From Streptomyces werraensis (lineage in GTDB: Bacteria; Actinomycetota; Actinomycetes; Streptomycetales; Streptomycetaceae), in assembly GCA_014656175.1 (NCBI GenBank), contig BNBX01000008.1, positions 37,811-101,810 on the forward strand: a stretch of 64,000 bases of DNA, given 5' to 3'. Shown piece by piece: positions 32,184 through 40,008 of the stretch. The notes beneath the pieces are model-generated. The model was not told where the DNA came from. It saw only the letters and a list, made by a program, of their open reading frames with translations, and searched no databases. Position numbers and translations under genes: made by a program. Each line of letters opens with the position of its first letter. The first letter of the stretch is position 1.

Positions 32184-33716
32184 TCAGTAGGCGCGGCGGC
32201 GCATGCGGCGCCACCACATGAGCGCCACGCCGATCAGGAGCAGTCCGCCCGCTCCCGCGCCCGCGGACGCGGCGATGAGGGTGGTGTCGTCCGCGCCGCC
32301 CGCCCCGGCCGGCCGCAGCGCGTCACCGAGCTGGCTCCGGACGTCGTTGCCGCTGTCGACCCCCTTGGCGAGCGGGCCGCGCGAGCCCTCCGTGGGGTTC
32401 GCCAGGTACGGGAAGGAGGCGCCGAACTTCTTGTCGTTCTCGTCGACCGCGTCACCCAGGTCGTTCTTCGCCCCGACCAGCTCGCCCTCGACGACCTGGA
32501 GCGCGGCGTCCACCACGTCGTCCGTCAGCCGGCGCCCGTTGGGGAATCCGGCGGTGTCGCCGTCCAGGACGCCCAGCCGCTTCGGCTTCGCGGCCGGGGC
32601 GATCGAGGTGTTGAGGCGCAGCATCTCCGAGGGGCGCACGTGCGGCGGCTGGTTGAGGCCCTCGACGCCCTTGAGGAACACGTCGACCAGGTCGTCGCGC
32701 GGCCCCTTCGGCGCAGGGATCTTGTAGATCGCCTCGATCAGCTTCGGCAGCTCCGGTTCGGTGACGTTCTTCAGGAACCGGGCGTCGTCCCACGGCGCGG
32801 ACGCGTTGAACGCGTCCTTGTCGCCGACCGGGTTCACGACCTCGTTCACCAGCGGGCTGCCCAGCCGCGACACCTGGACGAAGTGTCCCTCGGCGTTCTT
32901 GCGCTGGGTGGTGGACCAGATGCCCACGACCGGCTGCTCCGCGGACTCCGTGATGAGGTGCGTCGGCACCTGGAGCGCCACGGAGTTGACGTTGTAGCCC
33001 TTGAGCGTGTCGTTGCCGACCTCAGAGAGGTTCCCGCCGTACAGCAGGTCGAAGACCCGCAGGTCCAGGAAGAACGGGTCGTCGGCCTGGCCGGCGAACG
33101 TGGTCGCGCCGCCCGCCAGTTCGTGCACCGCCTGCTTGCGCAGGGTGTCGTAGTCCGGCATGGACGCCTTGCCCACGTTGGACGGCGCCACCGGCACGTC
33201 GTCCGCGATCTTCGTGCGGGACACCGCGTGCTGGTCCTTCAGCTTCAGCATCTCGATGTCGTAGGTCTGCGTGACGTTGAGGTCCGGGTCGTCCAGGCCG
33301 GTGACCGGGCCGGTGTTGTAGAGGAACGTCTTCTCGTTCTTGACGTGGGTCCTGAAGGTGTAGCGGAACAGCAGCTCACCCTGCGCGTCACCGTTGTTGT
33401 CGATGTGGATGTCGTACTGCGCGTCCTCGGCGAACGTGAAGAAGTTCGGCCCGCCGGCGGGCTCCTCGAACGGGATCCAGTTCGCGATGATCGTCGTCGT
33501 GTCCGGCTTGTCGGGGCTGACGAACGCGTACAGGTCCGTGTTGTCGAACTGCGGGGTGCCCGAGATCAGCGGGGCCTCCCGGTGGGAGGAGGCCGAGGCC
33601 GCCTCGGGTTCCAGCGCGGAGGCGCCCGCGGCCGCGAGTCCCCCGGCGGCCAGCGCACCGCAGATCAGGGTCGCGAGGCTCCTGCGCCCCGAACCGGTCC
33701 TGGAGTCAGTTGTCAT
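32184..33716 (-). CDS. DUF4331-family surface protein
   Basis: This is a 510-aa exported protein. A twin-arginine-like signal (SGRRSLATLICGALAAGGLAA) ends near residue 42 at ASASSHREAP. The body is the DUF4331 domain, with SSHREAPLISGTPQFDNTDLYAFVSPDKPDTTTI-type segments (aspartates and asparagines likely to bind calcium), TFLYNTGPVTGLDDPDLN and DDPFFLDLRVFDLLYGGN. The C-terminus has a hydrophobic helix (IAASAGAGAGGLLLIGVALMWW) and an RRMRRRAY tail, so it stays in the membrane facing outwards. The biochemical function of DUF4331 is not known to me. It is first gene of the operon, 40 bases downstream of an ECF-type promoter facing the sigma factor gene. Confidence 0.92.
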   Translation of the reverse strand: MTTDSRTGSGRRSLATLICGALAAGGLAAAGASALEPEAASASSHREAPLISGTPQFDNTDLYAFVSPDKPDTTTIIANWIPFEEPAGGPNFFTFAEDAQYDIHIDNNGDAQGELLFRYTFRTHVKNEKTFLYNTGPVTGLDDPDLNVTQTYDIEMLKLKDQHAVSRTKIADDVPVAPSNVGKASMPDYDTLRKQAVHELAGGATTFAGQADDPFFLDLRVFDLLYGGNLSEVGNDTLKGYNVNSVALQVPTHLITESAEQPVVGIWSTTQRKNAEGHFVQVSRLGSPLVNEVVNPVGDKDAFNASAPWDDARFLKNVTEPELPKLIEAIYKIPAPKGPRDDLVDVFLKGVEGLNQPPHVRPSEMLRLNTSIAPAAKPKRLGVLDGDTAGFPNGRRLTDDVVDAALQVVEGELVGAKNDLGDAVDENDKKFGASFPYLANPTEGSRGPLAKGVDSGNDVRSQLGDALRPAGAGGADDTTLIAASAGAGAGGLLLIGVALMWWRRMRRRAY

Positions 33717-33755
33717 GCCGTCCGTCCTCAGTGCCGACTTGCCTTGACGCACTGG

Positions 33756-33783
33756 GATTCGGAGCCTCGGCCGAACCGGATTG
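33756..33783 (-). promoter_or_regulatory. ECF (SigK-type) promoter of the DUF4331 operon
   Basis: Reading the minus strand: -35 CAATCC (33783-33778), a 16-base spacer, and -10 CGAATC (33761-33756). The start codon is 40 bases further. The element matches the promoter at 33932-33959 in both boxes and spacing, and resembles the mycobacterial SigK pattern (CCATCC ... CCGAAT). Confidence 0.75.
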
Positions 33784-33931
33784 GCCGAAGCGCGGACGAA
33801 TTTTTCCGCGCCCCTCGCGCCCCCGCGCCCGACGCCGCGCACGGCTTCGCGCTCGCCGCTCCCCGACGGCTCGTTCCCGCTCGGCATTTCTCCGCGCGGA
33901 CCCGCGTTTTCGGCCCGGTGATCCGTACTTC

Positions 33932-33959
33932 CCATCCGGAGGCACGCTCGCTGCGAATA
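33932..33959 (+). promoter_or_regulatory. ECF (SigK-type) autoregulatory promoter of the sigma gene
   Basis: -35 CCATCC at 33932-33937, 16-base spacer, -10 CGAATA at 33954-33959; the sigma factor TTG follows 48 bases later. Same architecture as the divergent promoter at 33756-33783. Confidence 0.75.
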
Positions 33960-34007
33960 CCTTGTGCGACCGGACGGTCCGGCAGGGCCGGGAGAGGGGG
34001 ACGAGCG

Positions 34008-34550
34008 TTGGAGGCGGACCAGTTGCTGATCCGCGTGGCCGGAGGCGACCAGAAGGCCTTCGAGGACCTGTACGGACTGGTCTCCGGGCCGGTCTACGGA
34101 CTGGTGCGGCGCGTGGTGCGCGACCCGGCCCAGTCCGAAGAGGTCGCCCAGGAGGTGCTGCTCGAACTCTGGCGCTCCGCCGCCCGGTTCGACCCCGGCC
34201 GGGGCAGCGCCCTGTCCTGGGTGCTCACCCTCGCCCACCGCAGGGCCGTCGACCGGGTGCGCAGCGTCCGGGCCGCCGGCGAGCGCGAGCAGCGGGAGGC
34301 GCGGCGCGGCCACGGACCCGCCTTCGACCAGGTCGCCGAGGAGGTCGAGGCCGGCCTCGAACGCGAATGGGTGCGCCGCTGCCTGGACCGCCTCACCGCG
34401 CTCCAGCGCCAGTCGGTCACCCTCGCCTACTACGACGGCTACACCTACCGCGAGGTGGCCGAGCGGCTCAGACTTCCGCTGGGCACCGTCAAGACCCGTA
34501 TGCGGGACGGGCTCACCCGCCTGCGCGACTGTCTGGGAGGCGCGGCATGA
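34008..34550 (+). CDS. ECF RNA polymerase sigma factor, SigK/ECF19-like
   Basis: This is a 180-aa sigma factor. Region 2 is DQLLIRVAGGDQKAFEDLYGL ... VVRDPAQSEEVAQEVLLELWRSAARFDPGRGSALSWVLTLAHRRAVDRVR. Region 4 is RLTALQRQSVTLAYYDGYTYREVAERLRLPLGTVKTRMRDGLTRL. It pairs with an RskA-type anti-sigma directly downstream (ATGA overlap), the usual arrangement of the SigK/RskA class. The start is the TTG at 34008 (LEADQLLIRV), after GGAGAGGGG; it places the N-terminus where homologues begin. It probably transcribes its own operon and the divergent DUF4331 operon through the two matching promoters. Confidence 0.92.
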   Translation: MEADQLLIRVAGGDQKAFEDLYGLVSGPVYGLVRRVVRDPAQSEEVAQEVLLELWRSAARFDPGRGSALSWVLTLAHRRAVDRVRSVRAAGEREQREARRGHGPAFDQVAEEVEAGLEREWVRRCLDRLTALQRQSVTLAYYDGYTYREVAERLRLPLGTVKTRMRDGLTRLRDCLGGAA

Positions 34551-35365
34551 GCGTGTTCCGCCGGCTGTTCTCCCGCGAGGACCCGCACTCGCTGGCCGCC
34601 CCCTACGCCCTCGACGCCCTGGAACCCGCCGAGCGGATCCGCTTCGAGAAGCACCTGACGTCCTGCGACCGGTGCGCCGCCGAGGTGCGCGACCTCGCCG
34701 AGGACGCCGTCCGGCTGGCCTGGTCCACCGCCGCGCCCGCCCCGCCCGCCCTGCGCGACCGGGTCCTGGCAGCCGTGCGCACCACCGCCCAGGAACCCGC
34801 CCCGCAGGAAGGAGTGCGCGCCCGCGAAGGCCGGCTGCCGCCCCACGTCTGGGGGACCGCGCCCCCGCCGCGCGCCCGGGAGCGCCGCCGGGCGGTGCTG
34901 CTCGTGCCGTTCGCGACGGCCACCGCCGCCGCGGCGCTCGTCGTCGCCTCGCTGTTCGCCGTCCAGGCCGACCGCACGCAGGACGAACTCGCCGCCGAGC
35001 GCGACCGGGCACGTGAGATCGCCCACGTTCTGGCCGCGCCGGACGCCCGTGCGAGCAGCGGCCGGGACGCCCGCGGCCGCACGATCGGAGTGATCGCCTC
35101 CGTATCGGCCCGCGGGGCGGTCGTCACTCTGGGCGGATACGACGACCCTCCGGAGGGCCGGGTGCGTCAGCTCTGGCTCATGGACCGGGAGGGCCGGCCC
35201 CGCTCCCTCGGGCTCTTCGAGGGCGACACGCCCCTGGTGGCGTCCGGTCTCGACCCGGCGTCGACGTCACTGGCGGTAACCGTCGAACCGGACGGCGGCT
35301 CTCCGCAACCCACCGGCCAGCCCGTCGCGCAACTCGCCCTGAAAACGGTCGGATTCGGAGAGTAA
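34547..35365 (+). CDS. RskA-family anti-sigma factor
   Basis: This is a 272-aa membrane anti-sigma factor. The cytoplasmic N-terminal sigma-binding domain has the zinc motif HLTSCDRC within YALDALEPAERIRFEKHLTS, plus a conserved LAAPYALDAL. One transmembrane helix (AVLLVPFATATAAAALVVASLFAVQ) lies at about 115-140. The outer domain is the RskA fold (GAVVTLGGYDDPPEGRVRQLWLMDREGRP, VASGLDPASTSLAVTVEPDGGSPQPTG). In this class, regulated proteolysis of the outer domain frees the sigma factor, and in mycobacteria the signal is redox-related. No outer cysteine pair is seen here, so the signal may differ. Confidence 0.93.
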   Translation: MSVFRRLFSREDPHSLAAPYALDALEPAERIRFEKHLTSCDRCAAEVRDLAEDAVRLAWSTAAPAPPALRDRVLAAVRTTAQEPAPQEGVRAREGRLPPHVWGTAPPPRARERRRAVLLVPFATATAAAALVVASLFAVQADRTQDELAAERDRAREIAHVLAAPDARASSGRDARGRTIGVIASVSARGAVVTLGGYDDPPEGRVRQLWLMDREGRPRSLGLFEGDTPLVASGLDPASTSLAVTVEPDGGSPQPTGQPVAQLALKTVGFGE

Positions 35366-35491
35366 TCGTCGAGTGTTCGTCAACACCCTTACGGGGAAGG
35401 TGAATCCTGTGACCTCGATACACGGGTGCCCGTACGGGGCGATAGGGTTACCCTGCCCGGGCCGGGTGGAGTCGTACGGGTGGGGAGTGAC

Positions 35492-35764
35492 ATGGAACAG
35501 ATAACAGTGCGCAGCAGGGCCAGGGTCCCTGCGATCACCTGCGGCAGCAGCGCGAGCAGTTCGCGCCTCGACCGCCACCTCTCGGTCCTCGCGGGGCCGG
35601 CCGTCCCGCAGCGGGAGACGGCCGAGGCGACGTCGCTCATGCGTGAGCTGACCGCGCGTGACGGCGCGCACCACGGCACCAGGGGCGCACGGGCCCGCGC
35701 GAGCCGCGTCTCGCTCTTCGCCCCGCTGCGCCGACTGCGCCGCTCCCTGTTCGGCAGCCGGTAG
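35492..35764 (+). CDS. Small basic conserved hypothetical protein
   Basis: This is a 90-aa protein beginning MEQITVRSRARVPAITCGSS. It is rich in Ser, Arg and Thr, with a conserved-looking middle (RHLSVLAGPAVPQRETAEA, TSLMRELTARDGAHH) and a basic end (LRRLRRSLFGSR). No membrane segment. A TAGGGT -10-like box lies at 35443-35448 and a GGGGAG ribosome site precedes the ATG. I recall homologues in most streptomycetes; function unknown. Confidence 0.75.
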   Translation: MEQITVRSRARVPAITCGSSASSSRLDRHLSVLAGPAVPQRETAEATSLMRELTARDGAHHGTRGARARASRVSLFAPLRRLRRSLFGSR

Positions 35765-35939
35765 CGTCCGCGCCGGACGGTCCCACCCGTCCCGGCGCGG
35801 CGCCCGCCCGCCCGTCGAACCCAACGGCACACGGCCCTGCCCCGCCGGCCCGCGACACCGGCCCTCACCCTGCCGACGCCGATCCCACCCGGCGTCCCCG
35901 CAGGGGCACCCTCCACCGCCGGTTCGATGCTGCGGCCGC

Positions 35940-36722
35940 TCACCGCTCAGCCCGCGCGTACTGGCGCACCGCCAGCGGCACGAACACCGCCAGCAGCAGC
36001 GCGCACCAGGCCAGCGACCCCGCCACCGGGTGCGCCATCGGCCAGGCCGAGCCCTCCGGCGCCGGCGCGTTGCCGAACAGGTCCCGCAGTGCCGTCGCCA
36101 CCGCGCTGACCGGGTTCCACTCCGCCGCCGTGCGCACCCCGTCCGGCAGTCCCGCCGTCGGGATGTACGCGCTCGACAGCAGAGGCAGCAGGAAGGTCGC
36201 CCCGCCCAGCTGGCCGGCCGCCTCCTCGTTCCGCGTCAGCAACCCCAGGCAAATCCCGGCCCACACGCACGCGAACCGGAACAGCAGCAGCAGGCCGAAG
36301 CCGCCCGCCGCCGCGAGCGCGCCGCCCTCCACCCGCCAGCCGACCGCGAGCCCCACGAGCAGGAACGGCACCGCCCCGGCCGCCGTCAGCAGCACGTCCG
36401 CGACCGCCTGCCCCGCCGGCACGGCCGCCCGGCTCATCGGTAGCGTGCGGAACCGGTCCGTCACCCCGCGGTGCGCGTCCTGCGCCGACTGGAACATCCC
36501 GGTCATCACGCCGCCCGCCGCCGTCGCCACCAGCAGCCCTGGAACCAGGAACGAGCGGTACTCGGACCCCGGCACGGCGAGCGCGCTGCCGAAGACGTAG
36601 CCGAAGAACAGCAGCATGCTCACCGGCATCGACTGGGTGAGGATCAGCAACCCCGGGTTGTTCCGCGCCCGCCGCAGCTGCCGGCCCAGCATCGCGGTGC
36701 CGTCGTACGCCAGCGTGCTCAT
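35940..36722 (-). CDS. ABC-2 type permease, DrrB-like
   Basis: This is a 260-aa membrane subunit of an ABC exporter. Six hydrophobic segments and an ABC-2 signature (GLLTRNEEAAGQLGGATFLL, SSAYIPTAGLPDGVRTAAEWNPVSAVATALRDLF) are present. The start ATG at 36722 overlaps the ATPase stop (ATGA). With the upstream ATPase it forms a two-gene exporter of the daunorubicin-resistance type, under a divergent TetR gene, so export of a toxic small molecule or lipid is likely. Confidence 0.92.
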   Translation of the reverse strand: MSTLAYDGTAMLGRQLRRARNNPGLLILTQSMPVSMLLFFGYVFGSALAVPGSEYRSFLVPGLLVATAAGGVMTGMFQSAQDAHRGVTDRFRTLPMSRAAVPAGQAVADVLLTAAGAVPFLLVGLAVGWRVEGGALAAAGGFGLLLLFRFACVWAGICLGLLTRNEEAAGQLGGATFLLPLLSSAYIPTAGLPDGVRTAAEWNPVSAVATALRDLFGNAPAPEGSAWPMAHPVAGSLAWCALLLAVFVPLAVRQYARAER

Positions 36723-37696
36723 GCCGCACGCTCCTCGTCGTCGCAGGAAGGGGCCGCCGGGTCCGCGGGCGGCTCGGTCAGCCGCAGGAACACGTCGTCG
36801 AGCGTCGGTGGTCTGAGGCTCGCGTCGACGAGCGGCACACCCGCAGCGTCCAGCGTGCGCACGAGGTGCGGGAGGGTCAGGGTGGGGTCCCGGGTGACCG
36901 CGGCGACCGCGAGCCGCTCCCGGTCCAGCGAGGGCCGCGACCCGGTGAGCCGGTCCAGCACCCCGGCCGCCGCCTCCAGCGTGGTGCCGTCCGCCACCAC
37001 CACCTCCGCGTGCGAGCCGATCAGGGCCTTCAGCTCCGCCGGTGAGCCCGTGTGCGCGACCCGGCCCCGGTCGACCAGGGCGATGTCGTCCGCCAGCTGG
37101 TCGGCCTCCTCCAGGTACTGGGTGGTGAGCAGCACCGTCGTGCCCTCGCCGGTCAGCTCCCGGACCACGTCCCGGATCAGGCCCCGGCCCGCGGGGTCGA
37201 GACCGGTCGTCGGCTCGTCCAGGAACAGCACCTCCGGCCTGCGGACCAGGCTCACCGCCAGATCGAGCCGGCGTCGCATGCCGCCCGACCAGGTGGACGC
37301 GGGCCGGTCGGCGGCTTCCGTCAGCCCGAACCGGTCCAGCAGCTCGCCCGCGCGCGCCGCCACGTCCCGCGCGCGGTGCAGCCGGGCGAACAGCCGCAGG
37401 TTCTCCCGGCCGGTGAGGTCCCCGTCGATCGAGGTGTCCTGCCCCGTGACGCCGATCCGCCGGCGTACGGCGGCCGCCTCGCGCACCAGGTCCAGCCCCG
37501 CGACCCGGGCCGACCCGGCGTCGGGCCGCAGCAGCGTGGTCAGCAGCCGCACCGCCGTCGTCTTGCCCGCCCCGTTGGGCCCGAGCAGCCCGCACACCGT
37601 GCCCCGCGCCACCGCCAGATCCAGCCCCCGCAGGGCGTGCACGGCACCGAAGCGCTTCTCCAGACCCTCACTAAGTACAGCGTACGTAGTAGTCAT
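36719..37696 (-). CDS. ABC transporter ATPase, DrrA-like
   Basis: This is a 325-aa nucleotide-binding subunit. Walker A GLLGPNGAGKTTAVRLL, Q-loop RIGVTGQDTSIDGDLTG, signature STWSGGMRRRLDLA, Walker B VLFLDEPTTGLDP and H-loop-like LLTTQYLEEADQLADD are all intact. The C-terminal region (RPPTLDDVFLRLTEPPADP) matches the DrrA extension. I chose the ATG at 37696, which directly follows the TetR operator region. A half-site GTAC-AGC-GTAC lies inside the first codons (37675-37685). Confidence 0.94.
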   Translation of the reverse strand: MTTTYAVLSEGLEKRFGAVHALRGLDLAVARGTVCGLLGPNGAGKTTAVRLLTTLLRPDAGSARVAGLDLVREAAAVRRRIGVTGQDTSIDGDLTGRENLRLFARLHRARDVAARAGELLDRFGLTEAADRPASTWSGGMRRRLDLAVSLVRRPEVLFLDEPTTGLDPAGRGLIRDVVRELTGEGTTVLLTTQYLEEADQLADDIALVDRGRVAHTGSPAELKALIGSHAEVVVADGTTLEAAAGVLDRLTGSRPSLDRERLAVAAVTRDPTLTLPHLVRTLDAAGVPLVDASLRPPTLDDVFLRLTEPPADPAAPSCDDEERAA

Positions 37697-37714
37697 GGTG
37701 TGACCATACCGCAC

Positions 37715-37731
37715 TACGTACGGTGTACGTA
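37715..37731. promoter_or_regulatory. TetR operator between exporter and regulator genes
   Basis: TACGTAC-GGT-GTACGTA is a perfect inverted repeat with 7-bp arms, centred between the divergent ATPase and TetR genes (18 bases before the former, 28 before the latter). A second, weaker GTAC/GTAC pair lies at 37675-37685. Binding by the adjacent TetR is inference from position. Confidence 0.82.
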
Positions 37732-37759
37732 ACTACGATGGTGAGCGAGGTGATGACCG

Positions 37760-38473
37760 ATGGCGGGCCGAGCGGCCGAACCCCATGTGATCTGGGCGCG
37801 CCCCGAGCGCAGCGGCCGAGGGCCCAGGCCCGCGTACAGCCGTGCCGACATCGCGGCGGCGGCGGTGCGGATCGCGGACGAGGAGGGCCTGGACGCGGTC
37901 TCCATGCGCCGCGTCGCGGCCGAGCTGGGCTGCGGCACCATGTCGCTCTACAACTACGTCCCCCGCAAGGAGGACCTGCACGAGCTGATGGCCGACGCGG
38001 TCGCCGGCGAGCACGAGCTGTGGGAGCCCAGCGGGGACTGGCGCGCCGACATGCTGCGGGTGGCCCACCAGACGCGCGACCTGATGCACCGCCACCCGTG
38101 GCTGCCGCGGCTGATGTCACCGGTCTACGGCTTCAGCCCCAACGCACTGCGCTACCTGGAGCACTGCCTGGCCTGCCTCGACCCGCTGCCCGGCCCGCAG
38201 GGCGCCAAGATGGAGCTGATCGCGATGCTCAACGGCATCGTGACGACCTACGTCAGCAACGAACTGGCCACCGCCGAACGCACCCGCTCCCTGCCCTGGT
38301 CGCAGGAACAGGAGAACGCGGTCCGCATCGCGTATCTGCAGTCCCGCATCGCGACGGGGGAGTACCCGAGGATGGCGGCGACGTTCATGGAGGACCCGGG
38401 CCCGATCGACCTGGAGGCGGTCTTCGAACGGGCCCTCACGCGGGTACTGGACGGCTTCGACCCGCAGCGCTGA
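37760..38473 (+). CDS. TetR-family repressor with TetR_C domain
   Basis: This is a 237-aa regulator. The helix-turn-helix is SRADIAAAAVRIADEEGLDAVSMRRVAAELGCGTMSLYNYVPRKEDLHELM at about 27-77. The C-terminal ligand domain (DMLRVAHQTRDLMHRHPWLPRLM, LIAMLNGIVTTYVSNELA) is of the TetR_C class that binds drugs and controls exporters. It is divergent from a DrrAB-like exporter with a palindrome in between. The ATG at 37760 lies 29 bases past the operator, so autoregulation is expected. Confidence 0.92.
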   Translation: MAGRAAEPHVIWARPERSGRGPRPAYSRADIAAAAVRIADEEGLDAVSMRRVAAELGCGTMSLYNYVPRKEDLHELMADAVAGEHELWEPSGDWRADMLRVAHQTRDLMHRHPWLPRLMSPVYGFSPNALRYLEHCLACLDPLPGPQGAKMELIAMLNGIVTTYVSNELATAERTRSLPWSQEQENAVRIAYLQSRIATGEYPRMAATFMEDPGPIDLEAVFERALTRVLDGFDPQR

Positions 38474-38813
38474 ATTCTGCGGGGCGGGACCGGGTTCTTC
38501 ACCGGGCGGCGCCTCCGGCCGCCGGGCGGTTCGTCCCCGGGTGAACGCCCCGTGTGCGGAGGATGCGCGGGCCGTGCCGCGGCTCCCGCGGGCGGGGCGC
38601 GTGACGGGCGTTGCCCTGACGGCGTGTGATCCGTGCCCCGGGGGACGGGCGACGGTGCCGCACCGCCCCGTGCACCGACGGTGGCAATTCCTCGGGACGC
38701 TCTCGCGGACAACGGCGCCGAGCCGCACGGCGCCGCCCCCCCCCGTGACGGGCGGCGCCGAGTCGGCAGCGCCGTCTCGCACCCCGCGCGGGCGATGGCG
38801 CCCACCCGCCCGC
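38474..38813. other. Intergenic region between convergent TetR and ISP-domain genes
   Basis: 340 GC-rich bases with no convincing gene. A hairpin GGCGGC...GCCGCC at 38505-38523 may end the TetR transcript. A run of nine C residues near 38740 is unusual but not interpretable. Confidence 0.4.
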
Positions 38814-39983
38814 TCACAGCAGCGCGAGCTGGCCCTCCGGGCCCTCCTCCCGGGTGTCCAGGACCGAGGCCGGGCGGCGGGTCCAGGCGGGTGCGGGCAG
38901 GACGCCCGCCGCGCGGAGGTCGGACCGGCCGACCGGCGTCGGCGAAGTCGCAATCAACTCGTCGCGCAGCGGGCGTAGTTCGGCGAGGAGGGTGAGCACC
39001 GTGACCAGTTCCAGCAGCTCCGACGTCCAGGTCTGCGGCCAGGCGGCCGGACGGATCGCTTCCAGTGCGCCCGGCTCGGCCGGTGCCGTCCGGGACGCGA
39101 ACCACTCCTCCAGCACCCGCACCCCGCCCGACTCGAACTCCCAGGCCTCCACGGGCACCGGGGAGACGCGGCCCTCGCCCAGCAGCAGCGCCTCCTCGTC
39201 GCGGTCGTAGGCCGGCGCGGGCGGACGGGACGGCAGCGGGGCGCGGACGTACGGGCGGCGGCCGCCGGGGAGTCTGGGGCGATCGCCGTCCCTGCGCATC
39301 AGCCACAGCATGCGGCGGCCCAGCGCCACGCCCCGCCGCCAGGTGTCGGGGTCGCCGGTGAGCGGCACGGCGAGCCCGTCCGGCGAGGGACGCGCCACGG
39401 CCGTCGCCCAGGCAAGGACGTCGACGGGGGAGACCTCGAGCCCCAGCCGGGCGGCGAGGTGGTCCGTCAGACCGGGGGCCAGATTGGGCTCGGCGGCGCC
39501 CGGACGGCGGTACAGCGGGCGGATCCGGCCGGTGCGCAGGGCCGGGAAGAGGGAGGTCGCCAGCAGCGGCGGTCCTTCGCCGGCCGTCTCGACGGCGAAG
39601 ATCTGGCGGTCGTCCGCCACCCGCCAGAGCTCCGGCCGGGGCGCGTCGATCAGCCGCTGGTCGGGGATCAGCCACTGCTCGTCGAACGGTCCGCGCAGCA
39701 CCCGCACCGGCTCCGGGCACGGCCCCGTGGCGCGGGCCAGCCGCTCCGTGCCGCCGTCCTGCCCGGGAAGCTGCCCGACCGCCGTGTGCGGGGTGCGGGA
39801 CCGCGTCGGGCGGAACAGGGCCTCGCGGTCCGCGCCCTCGGCCTTCACCAGGGCGTCCCAACGGGCCTTCAGGGACGCCGCGTCGGGGGCCGTCGGCCAC
39901 CCCCGGCCGAGCCGCGGCGGTGCGACGGACCACGGCATGAGGTCCGCCAGCAGCGGAGCGTCGTCGTGCGTCACGCTGGGCAT
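38814..39983 (-). CDS. Stand-alone Type ISP R-M specificity-domain-like protein
   Basis: This is a 389-aa protein that resembles the C-terminal target-recognition domain of Type ISP restriction-modification enzymes (LlaBIII type); actinobacterial homologues are often annotated DNA methyltransferase. Recognised parts are DLMPWSVAPPRLGRGWP, LFRPTRSRTPHTAVGQLPGQ, VLRGPFDEQWLIPDQRLIDAPRPELWRVADDRQIF and TGRIRPLYRRPG. No helicase, nuclease, methyltransferase NPPY or SAM motif is present, so it cannot restrict or methylate alone. It is the last gene of an apparent operon with hmgA and a GntR gene, 25 bases downstream. Its real role is unknown. Confidence 0.75.
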   Translation of the reverse strand: MPSVTHDDAPLLADLMPWSVAPPRLGRGWPTAPDAASLKARWDALVKAEGADREALFRPTRSRTPHTAVGQLPGQDGGTERLARATGPCPEPVRVLRGPFDEQWLIPDQRLIDAPRPELWRVADDRQIFAVETAGEGPPLLATSLFPALRTGRIRPLYRRPGAAEPNLAPGLTDHLAARLGLEVSPVDVLAWATAVARPSPDGLAVPLTGDPDTWRRGVALGRRMLWLMRRDGDRPRLPGGRRPYVRAPLPSRPPAPAYDRDEEALLLGEGRVSPVPVEAWEFESGGVRVLEEWFASRTAPAEPGALEAIRPAAWPQTWTSELLELVTVLTLLAELRPLRDELIATSPTPVGRSDLRAAGVLPAPAWTRRPASVLDTREEGPEGQLALL

Positions 39984-40008
39984 CGTACGGCCTGCCGACG
40001 GGCACGGA

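Noticed and set aside
38814..39983. Complete restriction-modification system
   Set aside because: Only a specificity-like domain is present; no methyltransferase, nuclease or helicase gene lies in the neighbourhood.
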